Assembly: GCA_004009845.1 (NCBI GenBank)
Contig: RMBW01000196.1
Coordinates: 1-31,445, forward strand
Length of the DNA stretch: 31,445 bases
Direction of reading: 5' to 3'
Source: Davidsoniella eucalypti
Taxonomy: Eukaryota; Ascomycota; Sordariomycetes; Microascales; Ceratocystidaceae
Notes under the pieces: generated by a model
Seen by the model: only the letters and a program-made list of their open reading frames with translations
Databases searched by the model: none
What the model was told of the DNA's origin: nothing
In this document: positions 19,508 to 28,186 of the stretch, piece by piece
Position numbering within the stretch: position 1 is the first letter of the stretch
Layout: every line of letters starts with the position of its first letter
Translations under genes and position numbers: made by a program

Positions 19508-19746
19508 TGAGACGATATACGAGGAGTTGCGATGAAAACTGGTCGTAAAAGGATAGTTCGATTGAGACCGATGAAGGAGAAAGAGAAACTAAGACTAATA
19601 ATCGGCGGGAATAGGTCCCTTTTTTTTTTTTTTTTTTTTAATTCATTAATCTTATGGAGCTAAATGGGAATAGGTCCCTACTTATAGCCGATTCTAGTAC
19701 TGACAAGGAATGCCTTGGCTAACTTTACTAGGCCTTAGTCTCTTAC
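19508..19746 (-). repeat. G2 5' LTR, containing a small LINE insertion
   Basis: On the minus strand it starts TGTAAGAGACTAAGGCC and ends TATCGTCTCA. Subtracting the 59 bp added by L3 and its duplication leaves 180 bp, the same size as the other LTRs. The TATA box (TATAAGTA, 19686-19679) and predicted RNA start (19572) are now separated by the insertion; without it the gap would be 48 nt. Diverged from the G1 LTR except around the promoter, R start and 3' end. Confidence 0.88.
19621..19665 (-). mobile_element. L3: 45-bp severely 5'-truncated LINE insertion
   Basis: Minus strand: about 25 nt of the LINE 3' end (TTTAGCTCCATAAGATTAAT and five more bases) followed by 19 A. It is flanked by perfect 14-bp duplications GGGAATAGGTCCCT (19607-19620 and 19666-19679). 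The duplication length equals that of L2, so it is a genuine target-primed insertion rather than a deletion remnant. Confidence 0.93.
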
Positions 19747-20008
19747 AGTGATCATGGGAGGATTCGGTTGGGACGCGGCAAGGGATACCCTGCGTGGTTC
19801 GATGGGCAGCGTCTTCGTTGCGTGGGGAAGTAGGCGCGGGGGAACGACGGCGAGGCAGAGACAACCACTATCGACGAGAGCCTTCGTAGAAATAGTATTC
19901 ACAAATAGATCTAAATACGTTCCCTTAGCTCCCATCTCTAATCTAACTATCTGTTCGCCTTCCATCGTATCCTCCTTACCAGGGCGCGACTTGTCCTGGT
20001 CACCTAAA
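19747..20008 (-). pseudogene. G3 gypsy Pol, N-terminal protease fragment
   Basis: The minus-strand ATG at 19965 corresponds to 14764 in G1; the frame is open in -1 from the gag end. It contains ALVDSG of the aspartic protease and continues to PPMIT, where the G2 LTR interrupts it at 19747. Nearly identical to G1 over this span. The rest of G3 pol must lie on the far side of G2, outside the window. Confidence 0.9.
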
Positions 20009-20010
20009 AA
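19978..20010 (-). promoter_or_regulatory. Putative gag-pol recoding signal of G3
   Basis: Minus-strand GATTTTTAG followed by GTG and the 6-bp stem ACCAGG/CCTGGT (20000-19995 and 19983-19978) around the same 11-nt loop as G1. See G1 and G4 for the comparison that supports it. Confidence 0.6.
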
Positions 20011-21934
20011 TCCATCAAATCATCCTCATCAGTGGCCGGGCGGTGCGTGTTGGTAGAGGCCACCACGGCGGTGCTTTCGGACGAGGGCAGCAGGCGATCC
20101 ATCATCAGATGATCCGTCTTCGCGAGTTCTTCGCGTACTGCGGGTCGGACCTCATCGCGTACGGCCGACTTAACGCGCCGTTGGTAGCGTTGATTAACAC
20201 CTTGTTGGTCTTAGGTCCTTGTAGAGTTCGACGCGAGGGACATTGATTCGCGATATGTCCGGGCTGCGAGCAGATGAAACAAATTCCTTCTCGTAGCATG
20301 CGACTGCGTTCAGTAGGGTTGAGACGTGGCTTGTCATTACGGGGTTGCTGCGTTTGACGAGGAGCATTGCTTCGTGAGGGGGGCTCGGCACGTGCTCTCC
20401 AGTTGTCGCTGTCTCGGTATTGGGTAGGACGCGAGGTCTTCTTCGTGTAAGGACCGTAGTAATCATGGTGGCGGCTGAAATGGTCGAGCAGGCTCTCAGT
20501 GACTTCCCTGTAAGTAGGCAGGCTTCAGAGGATGGTGGTTTTGACCACTAGCTCTTCTCGTGTGGCGCGACGTAGAAGGTCGATGAGCATGTCGTCGTCT
20601 TGCATACCTGCGGCCAGCGCTAACCCTTCGAAACGGTTGAAGAAGTCGAGGAATGATTCGTGGGACTCCTGGCGAGCACCAAAGAAAGCAGTGCGGGCTT
20701 GCGACTTACGGGCACGGCTGCGGAACATGAGGTCGAGTTTGTCTAGCAGCTTGTCGTATGAGCCTGGCTGGTCGCTAATGGAGACGAAAAATTCGTTGAG
20801 TTTGGCACGCGTGTCGGAGCCTAGTCGGCTAAACAGGTAGGCAGTGCGTGCTAGCTCGTCGCCTATAGCTCGGCCATCGATTCGCATCTTGAAGATTGCT
20901 AGGGTTCGCCAGTTTTCATACTCTGCGTGAGTGCCTCCAAATTCGATAAGGTGAGGCTGAGATGGGCGGACGCGGCTACGGGATCTCGAACGTCTTCGGG
21001 TGGTGACGGCAGTAGTTGGGACAGGAGGCATGGCGGGAGCAGTGGGTTCAGTATGGTTGCCTATGACCAGTTGGGACAGTAGCGAGACGGTGTCCTTCAA
21101 TTCCCTAAGTTCATTGAGCAGTGCATTGTCGGCAGGCTGAGGAGCGCGTGAATGGGCAGGGCCAGGAGAACGCGTCGGCTGACGGCCACGGGATGGGGGA
21201 CGCGACGCGTGGCGGACAGACATTCCCATGCTTTCGGCCAGACGGGCCAAGTCAGAGTCGGGGGAAGGGTGCTGGCTGACGGAGGGGCGACGACGAGAAT
21301 GGGTATCTACACCAGGGGCAAAGTGGGATAGGCTTCGAACAGAGGCAGCACGACTAATGGCACGGGTGTGAGTGGTCTCGTATGAGATTAGTTCCTCAGC
21401 TTCATATGCAGCAGCTCTTGGAGCGACTAGAGGAGCGCGGGAAGAGTGCACGGGGTTACCATCCTTATCACGCGGGGGAGAGCGTGGGATGCCGATGAAA
21501 CAGGAGGAAAGGAGACGTGAGGATACGTGAACACGAGCATGCGCCTCGTGGATTACGCGGTTACCACAGGTGACGTGGCTAACAAAGTCATCGGTGAAGG
21601 TGAGGTGACCCAAGTTATCGTGAAAGTGTTCCTTATGGGCGAGGACGTCGCGTGTCAGAGGGCAAAAGCCAAGGAGGGAGGCCAGACGGGCGCGCTCCTT
21701 GCGCTTGAATAGTACGAGGTAACACCAGCCGGGCTTGCGCCAGGCGCGCTTCGTAGGTAGGTCGAAAGCGGACAAGATATAGCCTTTAGTTGATTCCTGG
21801 TTGGGTTTCAGGAAGGGGACACGCGTCAGGGCAAAGTTAAGCCAGGTCATAGTAACTCGGTAGCTCCAGGTGTCGTAGATGCAGTGAGTCAGAGTGGCGA
21901 GGAGGCCCCAGAACAGGAATAGCAAGTCGGACAT
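20004..21934 (-). pseudogene. G3 gypsy gag, one nonsense codon and one frameshift
   Basis: ATG at 21934, stop at 20006-20004. The protein resembles G1 Gag throughout: hydrophobic residues 4-17 (LLFLFWGLLATLTH), RPGWCYL-type block, DLARLAESM, structural gag domain and CCHC (CFICSQPGHIANQC, about 20280-20240). Breaks: TGG to TGA at 20527-20525, and a one-base loss near 20165-20176. It preserves the empty L2 target site. The protein cannot be made full length. Confidence 0.92.
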
Positions 21935-21995
21935 AGTGACTTGGATGGTACGCGAGAAGTGGACGAGCGGACAGATGGGGCAGGTGCAACTAGGG

Positions 21996-22129
21996 CAAGC
22001 AGACTGCTTGGACAGAACAGAATAAGGCAAGCAGACGGCTTGAGTAGAGGAGAGGGCAAGCAGTCGGCTTGGACAGAAGGGAAGGCAAGCGGACGGCTTG
22101 GGCAGTAGAGAGGGCAAGCGGACGGCTTG
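21996..22129 (-). repeat. G3 leader array of five small hairpin repeats, period 29 bp
   Basis: Five CAAGC-n5-GCTTG units starting at 21996, 22028, 22057, 22086 and 22115 (steps 32, 29, 29, 29). Stems are invariant; loops (plus strand) are AGACT, AGACG, AGTCG, GGACG and GGACG. Same register as G1. More units may have been lost where the LTR at 22142 cuts the leader. Confidence 0.82.
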
Positions 22130-22141
22130 GACAGTAGAGAG

Positions 22142-22320
22142 TGTAAGGGTCTAAGGCCCTGGTTGGTTCGGCTAAGCTTGATCTAAGCCTAAGCAAAACG
22201 GTTATAAATAGGGACGTCTTCCCGCCGTTATTCCAACAGATAATAGTCCTTCTCTCCATCGGCCACAATCTAATCACCCTTTCTAAGATTGTTGGCCTCG
22301 TCCCTCCTTAGATCCTCTCA
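22142..22320 (+). repeat. Third-type gypsy LTR (forward), without matching target duplication
   Basis: 179 bp, TGTAAGGGTC...CCTCTCA, almost identical to the solo LTR at 23779-23958 (one T indel and one C/T change). TATA box at 22203-22210 and ATCGGCC 48 nt later. Left flank is G3 leader (..TAGAGAG), right flank is LINE ORF2 (GCTGCC..). No 5-bp repeat is shared, and no internal element sequence is attached, so it looks like the product of recombination between two insertions. Confidence 0.88.
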
Positions 22321-23025
22321 GCTGCCATCCAAAGAGTACGGAAGCCTGGTATATTCACGAACCTCATAGAGAAGCTAAACCTACAGGACCTCGACACCAG
22401 TATAGAAATACACTGGTGCCCTGGACATGTAGGAATAGAAGGAAATGAGATAGTGGATAAGCTTGCAAAGGAGGCTCTTGAAAAAAGAGTATGCACCTCT
22501 ATCGCAACCACTGGGTATATCAAGAAAAAGATTAAAGAGAACATCTTCAACCTCTGGGACACACTAATCAACCGTGATATCGACAAACTTGGGAATCACT
22601 ATCGGTCTCTTGGCAAGACAGGAGTGAGTGATCTGAAACCGATTGAGGGCGAGAAGAGGCTGACAACAGCCTACTATCAACTTCTAACGGGGAAGGGCGC
22701 TTACCTGCCGTACCTAAAGACCATAGGCAAGGTATCGAGTAGCATGTGTCGTCATTGTCAGCTGGACATTGAAACTATTCAGCACTTGGTGTTGGACTGT
22801 GATATGTGGCTTGAGCAAAGACAAGAGTTGAAAGACGTTTGCGATGGCGAGATAAAGATGGAAGATCTATTTAGTAAGGCGAAGCACCAGCAAGCCTTGC
22901 TAGTATTTCTGAAAAAAACAGGAATAGGGGGAAGAAACTGGGGAAGAGTGGAGGAAGTGACCAACGATGGTGTTGCCGGTGAGGGTGAACTAGCCGCACT
23001 TCGTGATGATTCGTGGTGTTGTTGA
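22321..23025 (+). pseudogene. LINE ORF2 C-terminal fragment
   Basis: Open in one frame from 22321 to the TGA at 23023-23025: the end of RNase H (IHWCPGHVGIEGN, VDKLAKEA), the linker and the CX2CX8HX4C knuckle (CRHC...HLVLDC). It lacks endonuclease, RT and the first RNase H Asp and Glu, so no catalytic function is expected. Confidence 0.92.
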
Positions 23026-23188
23026 TTTCTTTGTGTTTTTCCTTATGTTTTTTATGTTTTGTGTTATGTTTCTACTTGTTTTCTGTTATGTTTTTATTGT
23101 TTTTATTGTTTTATTTGCTTTTATTTTACATCTTCATAGCTCTTTAGCTCCATAAGATTAATGAATTAAAAAAAAAAAAAAAAAAAAA
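22321..23188 (+). mobile_element. L4: LINE 3' fragment (RNase H to poly(A))
   Basis: Begins at GCTGCC inside the RNase H domain, directly at the LTR end, and runs to a 21-nt poly(A) (23168-23188). The 3' flank is family-2 gag (G4). The 5' limit is probably the edge of an LTR integration into a longer LINE rather than 5' truncation, because the LTR ends exactly there. Confidence 0.93.
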
Positions 23189-24105
23189 TCTAGACCCTAC
23201 GATCTGCTGCTAGAAAAACTTGATGATATGTTCCGGTCGCGCGAACGACTCACCAACGCGCGCATTGCTTTCTACAAATCCGCCCAAGGAGACCGGGAAC
23301 CCTTCAAAGCCTTCCACCTCCGCTTCGAGACGCTAGCCATGGAAGCCGGCATTCACGACGACACCACGTTAATTGACATCCTGCGTTCTGCCATGCGTGA
23401 CGATTTGATTGAACGCACCGGATGGGCTTGGAAGTCCAACTCCTACCATGCTATCATCGACGACCTCTTGAAGCACTTCGACCGCCCCACTGGTAAGCGC
23501 CACGCTATCGAGTCCACCCCCAAGCCAGAACACGCCAAGTCGAGCAACTGGAGAGAGCGGCCCGACCAACAGACCCGTCGGGAGAACCGCCCCCAGCTTG
23601 CTGCCCGCTCAGAGAGACCCAAACTGTCTGAGTCGGAACGACACCGGCTGATGCGTGAAAACGCATGCTTCATCTGCGGACTCAAGGACCACATTGCACG
23701 TCGTTGCCCACAACGTACCTCCCAGCCAGGACCCTCGCACAACCAGCTGTCGGTCAACGCTATACGCACAGTGATGCGTGAGAGGATCTAAGGAGGGACG
23801 AGGCCAACAATCTTAGAAAGAGTGATTAGATTGTGGCCGATGGAGAGAAGGACTATTATCTGTTGGAATAACGGCGGGAAGACGTCCCTATTTATAACCG
23901 TTTTGCTTAGGCTTAGATCAAGCTTAGCCGAAACCAACCAGGGCCTTAGACCCTTACAATGCGTGAGGAAATCGCCAGGTATGACGAACAAGCTATGGAT
24001 CGCGTGCTGCCCCCGCCGGTTAACACCACTACGACGGTAGCCAAGGTCGACTCAAAGGTAGCGGAGAACGGGTCAGAATACGACCTAATTGAACTGGATT
24101 TTTAG
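23189..24105 (+). pseudogene. G4 gypsy gag, C-terminal part, split by a solo LTR
   Basis: Frame from the structural gag domain (RPYDLLLEKLDDMFRSRERL) through a CCHC knuckle (CFICGLKDHIARRC, about 23668-23709) to the LTR at 23779. Removing the LTR and one ATGCG restores the frame, which ends ELDF then TAG at 24103-24105. Closest to G2. The N-terminal half is missing. Confidence 0.92.
23774..23963 (-). repeat. Solo LTR of the third type with ATGCG target duplication
   Basis: LTR body 23779-23958 (180 bp, minus orientation), flanked by ATGCG at 23774-23778 and 23959-23963. No internal sequence remains, so the two LTRs of an intact insertion have recombined. R start ATCGGCC on the minus strand at 23841, TATA box at 23896-23889. 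Confidence 0.93.
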
Positions 24106-24131
24106 GTGGTCAGGACAAGTCGCGCCCTGAC
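24097..24131 (+). promoter_or_regulatory. Putative gag-pol recoding signal of G4
   Basis: GATTTTTAG (24097-24105), three bases, then GTCAGG (24109-24114), loop ACAAGTCGCGC, CCTGAC (24126-24131). Compared with G1 the first two pairs are changed (A-T to G-C, C-G to T-A) with pairing kept, and the loop is unchanged. The -1 frame is open to 24188. Confidence 0.65.
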
Positions 24132-24343
24132 CAGGAGGATACGTCGGAAGGTGAGAAGGTAGTTAGACAAGAGATGGGAGCTAAGGGATTTTTTTTTTTT
24201 TTTTTTTTTTAATTCATTAATCTTATGGAGCTAAAGAGCTATGAAGATGTAAAATAAAAGCAAATAAAACAATAAAAACATAACAGAAAACAAGTAGAAA
24301 CATAACACAAAACATAAAAAACATAAGGAAAAACACAAAGAAA

Positions 24344-27300
24344 TCAACAACACCACGAATCATCACGAAGTGCGACTGGTTCACCCTCACCGGCAACACC
24401 ATCGTTGGTCACTTCCTCCACTCTTCCCCAGTTTCTCCCCCCTATTCCTGTTTTTTTCAGAAATACCAGCAAGGCTTGCTGGTGCTTCGCCTTACTAAAT
24501 AAGTCTTCCATCTTTATCTCACCATCGCAGACGTCTTTCAACTCTTGTCTTTGCTCAAGCCACATATCACAGTCCAACACCAAGTGCTGAATAGTTTCAA
24601 TGTCCAGCTGACAATGACGACACATGCTACTCGATACCTTGCCTATGGTCTTTAGGTACGGCAGGTAAGCGCCCTTCCCCGTTAGAAGTTGATAGTAGGC
24701 TGTTGTCAGCCTCTTCTCGCCCTCAATCGGTTTCAGATCACTCACTCCTGTCTTACCAAGAGACCGATAGTGATTCCCAAGTTTGTCGATATCACGGTTG
24801 ATTAGTGTGTCCCAGAGGTTGAAGATGTTCTCTTTAATCTTTTTCTTGATATACCCAGTGGTTGCGATAGAGGTGCATACTCTTTTTTCAAGAGCCTCCT
24901 TTGCAAGCTTATCCACTATCTCATTTCCTTCTATTCCGACATGTCCAGGGCACCAGTGTATTTCTATACTGGTGTCGAGGTCCTGAAGGTTTAGCTTCTC
25001 TATGAGGTTCGTGAATATACCAGGCTTCCGTACTCTTTGGATGGCAGCTTGGCTATCGACAAAGATCAGGATTCGTTTCCGTAGTGGCAGTTTTCGAACG
25101 TAGCAAAGGGCTCTGTAGATCGCATAGCTTTCGCAGTCTGCAACCTCAGTGTAAGGACCCAAGGCATTTGCCTCTTGAAACCGCACCGTTTTATTGTCCA
25201 TATCGACAAAGGCATAGGAGGATTTGTCACCCTCCATAGACCCGTCAGTGTAAAGACAATAGGCTTCGCCCAACCATAGGGTTGCTAGGGTTGCCAGGTG
25301 GATTTCCTTTGCTTCTTCTTTTTTGACCATTGGGATATGTGTAGTGATTGGGGTACGCTTGGCCCATGGTGCCTCCCATATAATTTTAGCTCGCTGAAGT
25401 GCCTTGAAAGGTATCAGGTACTTGATGTCCACGGCAATTGCTTGCACTTGTGACTCTCGCTTCAATTTGTAGGGACCCAAGATACCAAGAGACTCAAAGT
25501 CAGACTCCGAGTTCAGATGATCCTTGGTGGGTTGGGCGCAATGACGTATGGGGTGGTGCTTAGGGAATTGTAGAAGTCTTGTTCCGTACTTGAGGTTATT
25601 CCATTCCAAGTTGATCTCAACTGGTTTAATGCCAGCCTCTATTTCACAAGCCCTTTTCGGAGCCTGCTTGTAGGTGCCAAGCATCATGGAAATCGCCAAA
25701 CTTTGTACTTTTTCAAGGTGTTTCTTGAGGGAAATGGGCTTCATTTTTGTCCACCAGAGGATCGAACCGTACTCCATGATAGGACGAATCACAGCTTGGT
25801 ATAACTGTCTAGTTGCTTTCGCACTTAGACCGCTATACTTCCGCGAAATCCGTTGAATTCCCATTAGGGTTCTGGTTGCTTTAAGGGTTCTGTCTTGGAC
25901 ATGCTCGCTGAAATTCAGCTGACAGTCTAGCCATATTCCTAGCCACTTGATCTTCTCTGACGGTTGTATTGTCGTCCCTAGGACGTCTATGTGTTCATTG
26001 CTTACTGCTTTACTCCTTGTTAAATGCAGAAGCTCAGTCTTGGAACTCTCAAACTCGACGGAACTATCGTCGGCTTGCCTGGTGAGATCTTCAACGATGG
26101 CCTCTAGAGCTCTGCAATTTCTCGCAAAGCTTTTGGAAGCTACCGTAATCAGAATATCATCAATGTATGAGAGCTGAATGCCATGAACTTGGATGGATTT
26201 GGGGATGTTGATGTGTATAAGTCTCGAATAAATCAAGAACAGAATGGGGGAAATTGGGCTGCCTTGCGGTATGCCCTGGTCAATAGTGTAGAAGTTTGTT
26301 CGTTTGCCATCAAAACATATCTGGACCTTCCTCTTTTGAAGGAAGGCTGCGATCCATTGGGTGCAGTTATTCGGAAGACCTAGATCTCTGCAGTGCCATA
26401 GTAGGGTATCCCTATTAACATGGTCGAACGCGCCTTTGATATCAAGTAGTGCAATACTCGATTTCAGGCCCTGTTCTTTCCATGACTTGACTTGGTCCAT
26501 GAGAACCATTGCTGCATCGATCGTCGATCGTTGTTTCCGTCCGCCAAACTGCGTTGGGTGAAGCAGGTCGTCCTTTGTTGCAGCCAAGAAACCAAGTCTC
26601 TGTGCAAAAATTCGTTCCAATACTTTACCTAAGCAGTTCAGCAGCGTGATAATCCGATATGCCTTGATACGGGAATAGTCTGGCTTGTTGGGTTTTTTCA
26701 ATATCACTCCAATGCCCTGGCGCCACACCGTAGGACACTGTCCTTTAGTGAATAGCTCCGTGTAGACATAGTGGAAGACCTCGGGGATAGCCCTATAAGC
26801 ATTTTGGATCATTTGGAAATTAATCCCATCTGGTCCAGCAGACTTCTTAGGGTTTGAGGTCATGATAGCTCTTTCAATCTCAATGGTAGAGATGTTAGGC
26901 CAAGGCCATTTCGAGTTCTCGTGATGTGGGATGGGTAGAGTGTCTTCGTCCTCAAGGGACTCACCTTTTTCGCCGCCCACAAGATTCAGTAGCATCTTAG
27001 CTTTGTCGTCGAAAGACTCCGCCTTGACACCATTTTCCTCGAGTGGTTGTATATACGAGTCGGTTATGGGTTTCGTGTATCTCATAGCAGTGAAGACTTC
27101 GTCGCCGGTTGCTTGTTCTAAGAAAGAATTGAAATAGTTAGCTTTGGTTTTGATAATGGCATGGAAATACCTGTTTCGTTTTTCTTTGTACTCCGTCAGA
27201 CAGATCTTATCCTTCTTCCATTGTCGTTCGGCCCTGAGGAAGGACTTCCTCAATAGCTTGAGTTCGTCGTTCCACCAAGGCTTACTCCGGGGGCAGATGC

Positions 27301-28186
27301 GGGCCTTCGGCATCACCTCTGCGCAGGTATCCTGGATGGCGGCGGTCAAAATGGCCGCCAGATCCGGTCGAGTATCTCTTTTTTTGAGATTTTCTAATAC
27401 TACTGCCTCCTTTTTTTTGAGGCTCTCTCTGAACTGTTTCCAGTCCGTTTTTTTCAAGTTATATATTGTTTTTTCCTTCTCTTTTTCGTTTTTTCGGGCG
27501 TCGTGGAACTGCAACTTAATGCACTGGTGATCCGAACCGTGGAGACCTTCACACGTCCAACTAGTTTTCGTTTGCTTCATCTGCCCAGTGAGGAAGGCGA
27601 GATCGATGATTGATGTTTTCTGCGACCTGGTGGTGAAGAAAGTGCCCCTGTTGACCAGAGCATTCTCGGGATCCACTACCAAGTCAGCATTGTTCCTCTG
27701 CAACCAACCAACGACTTCATCTGCATGCTGTGATTGCTCACAGTTCACAGACCACCATGGATGATGGGTGTTGAAGTCCCCGACGATGATGCCATTCCCA
27801 ACCTGCCATTGCTGGACAAGCGGGTGCGGTAAAAGGGGCTGGGTCGGATGGTTGTAGAGGTTGACCAATAATGGTTGCGCGTCGATATGAAGTCTTATGC
27901 ATTGAAAGTCGCTGCTTGCGATGTCGAGAGGCTTTTCTATTGTGAAGTCAATGTCCTTTTGGATATAGGTCACGACCCTTGGTCTTGTTAGCAAAGTTAG
28001 AGCTGGTTTGACGGTGTGAAAGTTTTGGTGGTCCTGGAAAATCCATTTGCCTTCTTTTTGCCATACCCAGGGTTCCTGAATGCACAATATCTCAACTCCC
28101 TGCCTTATTGCTAAGTCAAAGAGATGATCTAAAATGCCTTTACGCTTTCCCTGATTGTGCTGAAATATCGTAAGTTTCCTAAACAT
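24344..28186 (-). CDS. LINE ORF2 polyprotein: APE endonuclease - RT - RNase H - CCHC (intact)
   Basis: 1280 codons, the only unbroken ORF2 here. The start is ATGTTTAG, overlapping the ORF1 stop by 8 nt; an in-frame ATG six codons upstream is less likely because it lies deep in ORF1. APE endonuclease residues: Asn11, Glu38, Asp137, Asn139, Asp195 and the Ser-Asp-His at 218-220. RT: FGGRKQRST, QGIPQGSP, YIDD at 674-677. RNase H: Asp981, Glu1019, Asp1044 and Asp1092, the full DEDD set. C-terminal knuckle Cys1189, Cys1192, His1201, Cys1206. It should nick target DNA and reverse transcribe LINE RNA at the nick. Domain order matches the Tad1/I group. All catalytic residues I can check are present, so it may be active. 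Confidence 0.96.
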   Translation of the reverse strand: MFRKLTIFQHNQGKRKGILDHLFDLAIRQGVEILCIQEPWVWQKEGKWIFQDHQNFHTVKPALTLLTRPRVVTYIQKDIDFTIEKPLDIASSDFQCIRLHIDAQPLLVNLYNHPTQPLLPHPLVQQWQVGNGIIVGDFNTHHPWWSVNCEQSQHADEVVGWLQRNNADLVVDPENALVNRGTFFTTRSQKTSIIDLAFLTGQMKQTKTSWTCEGLHGSDHQCIKLQFHDARKNEKEKEKTIYNLKKTDWKQFRESLKKKEAVVLENLKKRDTRPDLAAILTAAIQDTCAEVMPKARICPRSKPWWNDELKLLRKSFLRAERQWKKDKICLTEYKEKRNRYFHAIIKTKANYFNSFLEQATGDEVFTAMRYTKPITDSYIQPLEENGVKAESFDDKAKMLLNLVGGEKGESLEDEDTLPIPHHENSKWPWPNISTIEIERAIMTSNPKKSAGPDGINFQMIQNAYRAIPEVFHYVYTELFTKGQCPTVWRQGIGVILKKPNKPDYSRIKAYRIITLLNCLGKVLERIFAQRLGFLAATKDDLLHPTQFGGRKQRSTIDAAMVLMDQVKSWKEQGLKSSIALLDIKGAFDHVNRDTLLWHCRDLGLPNNCTQWIAAFLQKRKVQICFDGKRTNFYTIDQGIPQGSPISPILFLIYSRLIHINIPKSIQVHGIQLSYIDDILITVASKSFARNCRALEAIVEDLTRQADDSSVEFESSKTELLHLTRSKAVSNEHIDVLGTTIQPSEKIKWLGIWLDCQLNFSEHVQDRTLKATRTLMGIQRISRKYSGLSAKATRQLYQAVIRPIMEYGSILWWTKMKPISLKKHLEKVQSLAISMMLGTYKQAPKRACEIEAGIKPVEINLEWNNLKYGTRLLQFPKHHPIRHCAQPTKDHLNSESDFESLGILGPYKLKRESQVQAIAVDIKYLIPFKALQRAKIIWEAPWAKRTPITTHIPMVKKEEAKEIHLATLATLWLGEAYCLYTDGSMEGDKSSYAFVDMDNKTVRFQEANALGPYTEVADCESYAIYRALCYVRKLPLRKRILIFVDSQAAIQRVRKPGIFTNLIEKLNLQDLDTSIEIHWCPGHVGIEGNEIVDKLAKEALEKRVCTSIATTGYIKKKIKENIFNLWDTLINRDIDKLGNHYRSLGKTGVSDLKPIEGEKRLTTAYYQLLTGKGAYLPYLKTIGKVSSSMCRHCQLDIETIQHLVLDCDMWLEQRQELKDVCDGEIKMEDLFSKAKHQQALLVFLKKTGIGGRNWGRVEEVTNDGVAGEGEPVALRDDSWCC

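Larger units (their letters stand above)
18838..19746 (-). mobile_element. G2: 5' part of a family-2 gypsy element (LTR, leader, gag start)
   Basis: Reading from 19746 leftwards: LTR (19746-19508), self-priming site (19505-19495), hairpin-rich leader (19477-19244) and gag ATG (19200). The element continues on the far side of G1 at 6938-5760 and is then cut by L1; its 3' half is not in the window. It is inserted in the protease region of G3: at 19747 the G3 frame stops exactly where the G2 LTR begins (TGTAAG on the minus strand). The expected target duplication partner would lie beyond the left edge. Confidence 0.88.
19747..22141 (-). mobile_element. G3: partial family-1 gypsy element (leader, gag, start of pol)
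   Basis: Minus-strand relative of G1, lacking its own 5' LTR and primer site: the leader is cut at 22141 by a forward LTR of another type. Pol is cut at 19747 by G2. G3 is the outermost visible container of the left nest (G3 holds G2, which holds G1 and L1; G1 holds L2). Confidence 0.88.
23189..24188 (+). mobile_element. G4: fragment of a family-2 gypsy element (gag to pol start)
   Basis: Plus-strand gag fragment beginning at TCTAGACCC directly after the L4 poly(A), interrupted by a solo LTR (23779-23958), and ending a few codons into pol, where L5 begins (poly(T) from 24189). The pol start lacks the ATG present in G1 and G3. Neither LTR of G4 is in the window. Confidence 0.9.

Noticed and set aside
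22321..23188. L4 as an ordinary 5'-truncated LINE insertion
   Set aside because: No duplication matches TCTAGACCC at its 3' side, and its 5' limit coincides exactly with the CA end of an LTR.
24405..27530. Antisense frames of 60-128 codons repeated over every LINE copy (for example 25947-26177, 26183-26383, 27144-27530)
   Set aside because: They are shadows of ORF2. They recur only because the LINE copies are near-identical, and they have no recognisable domain.
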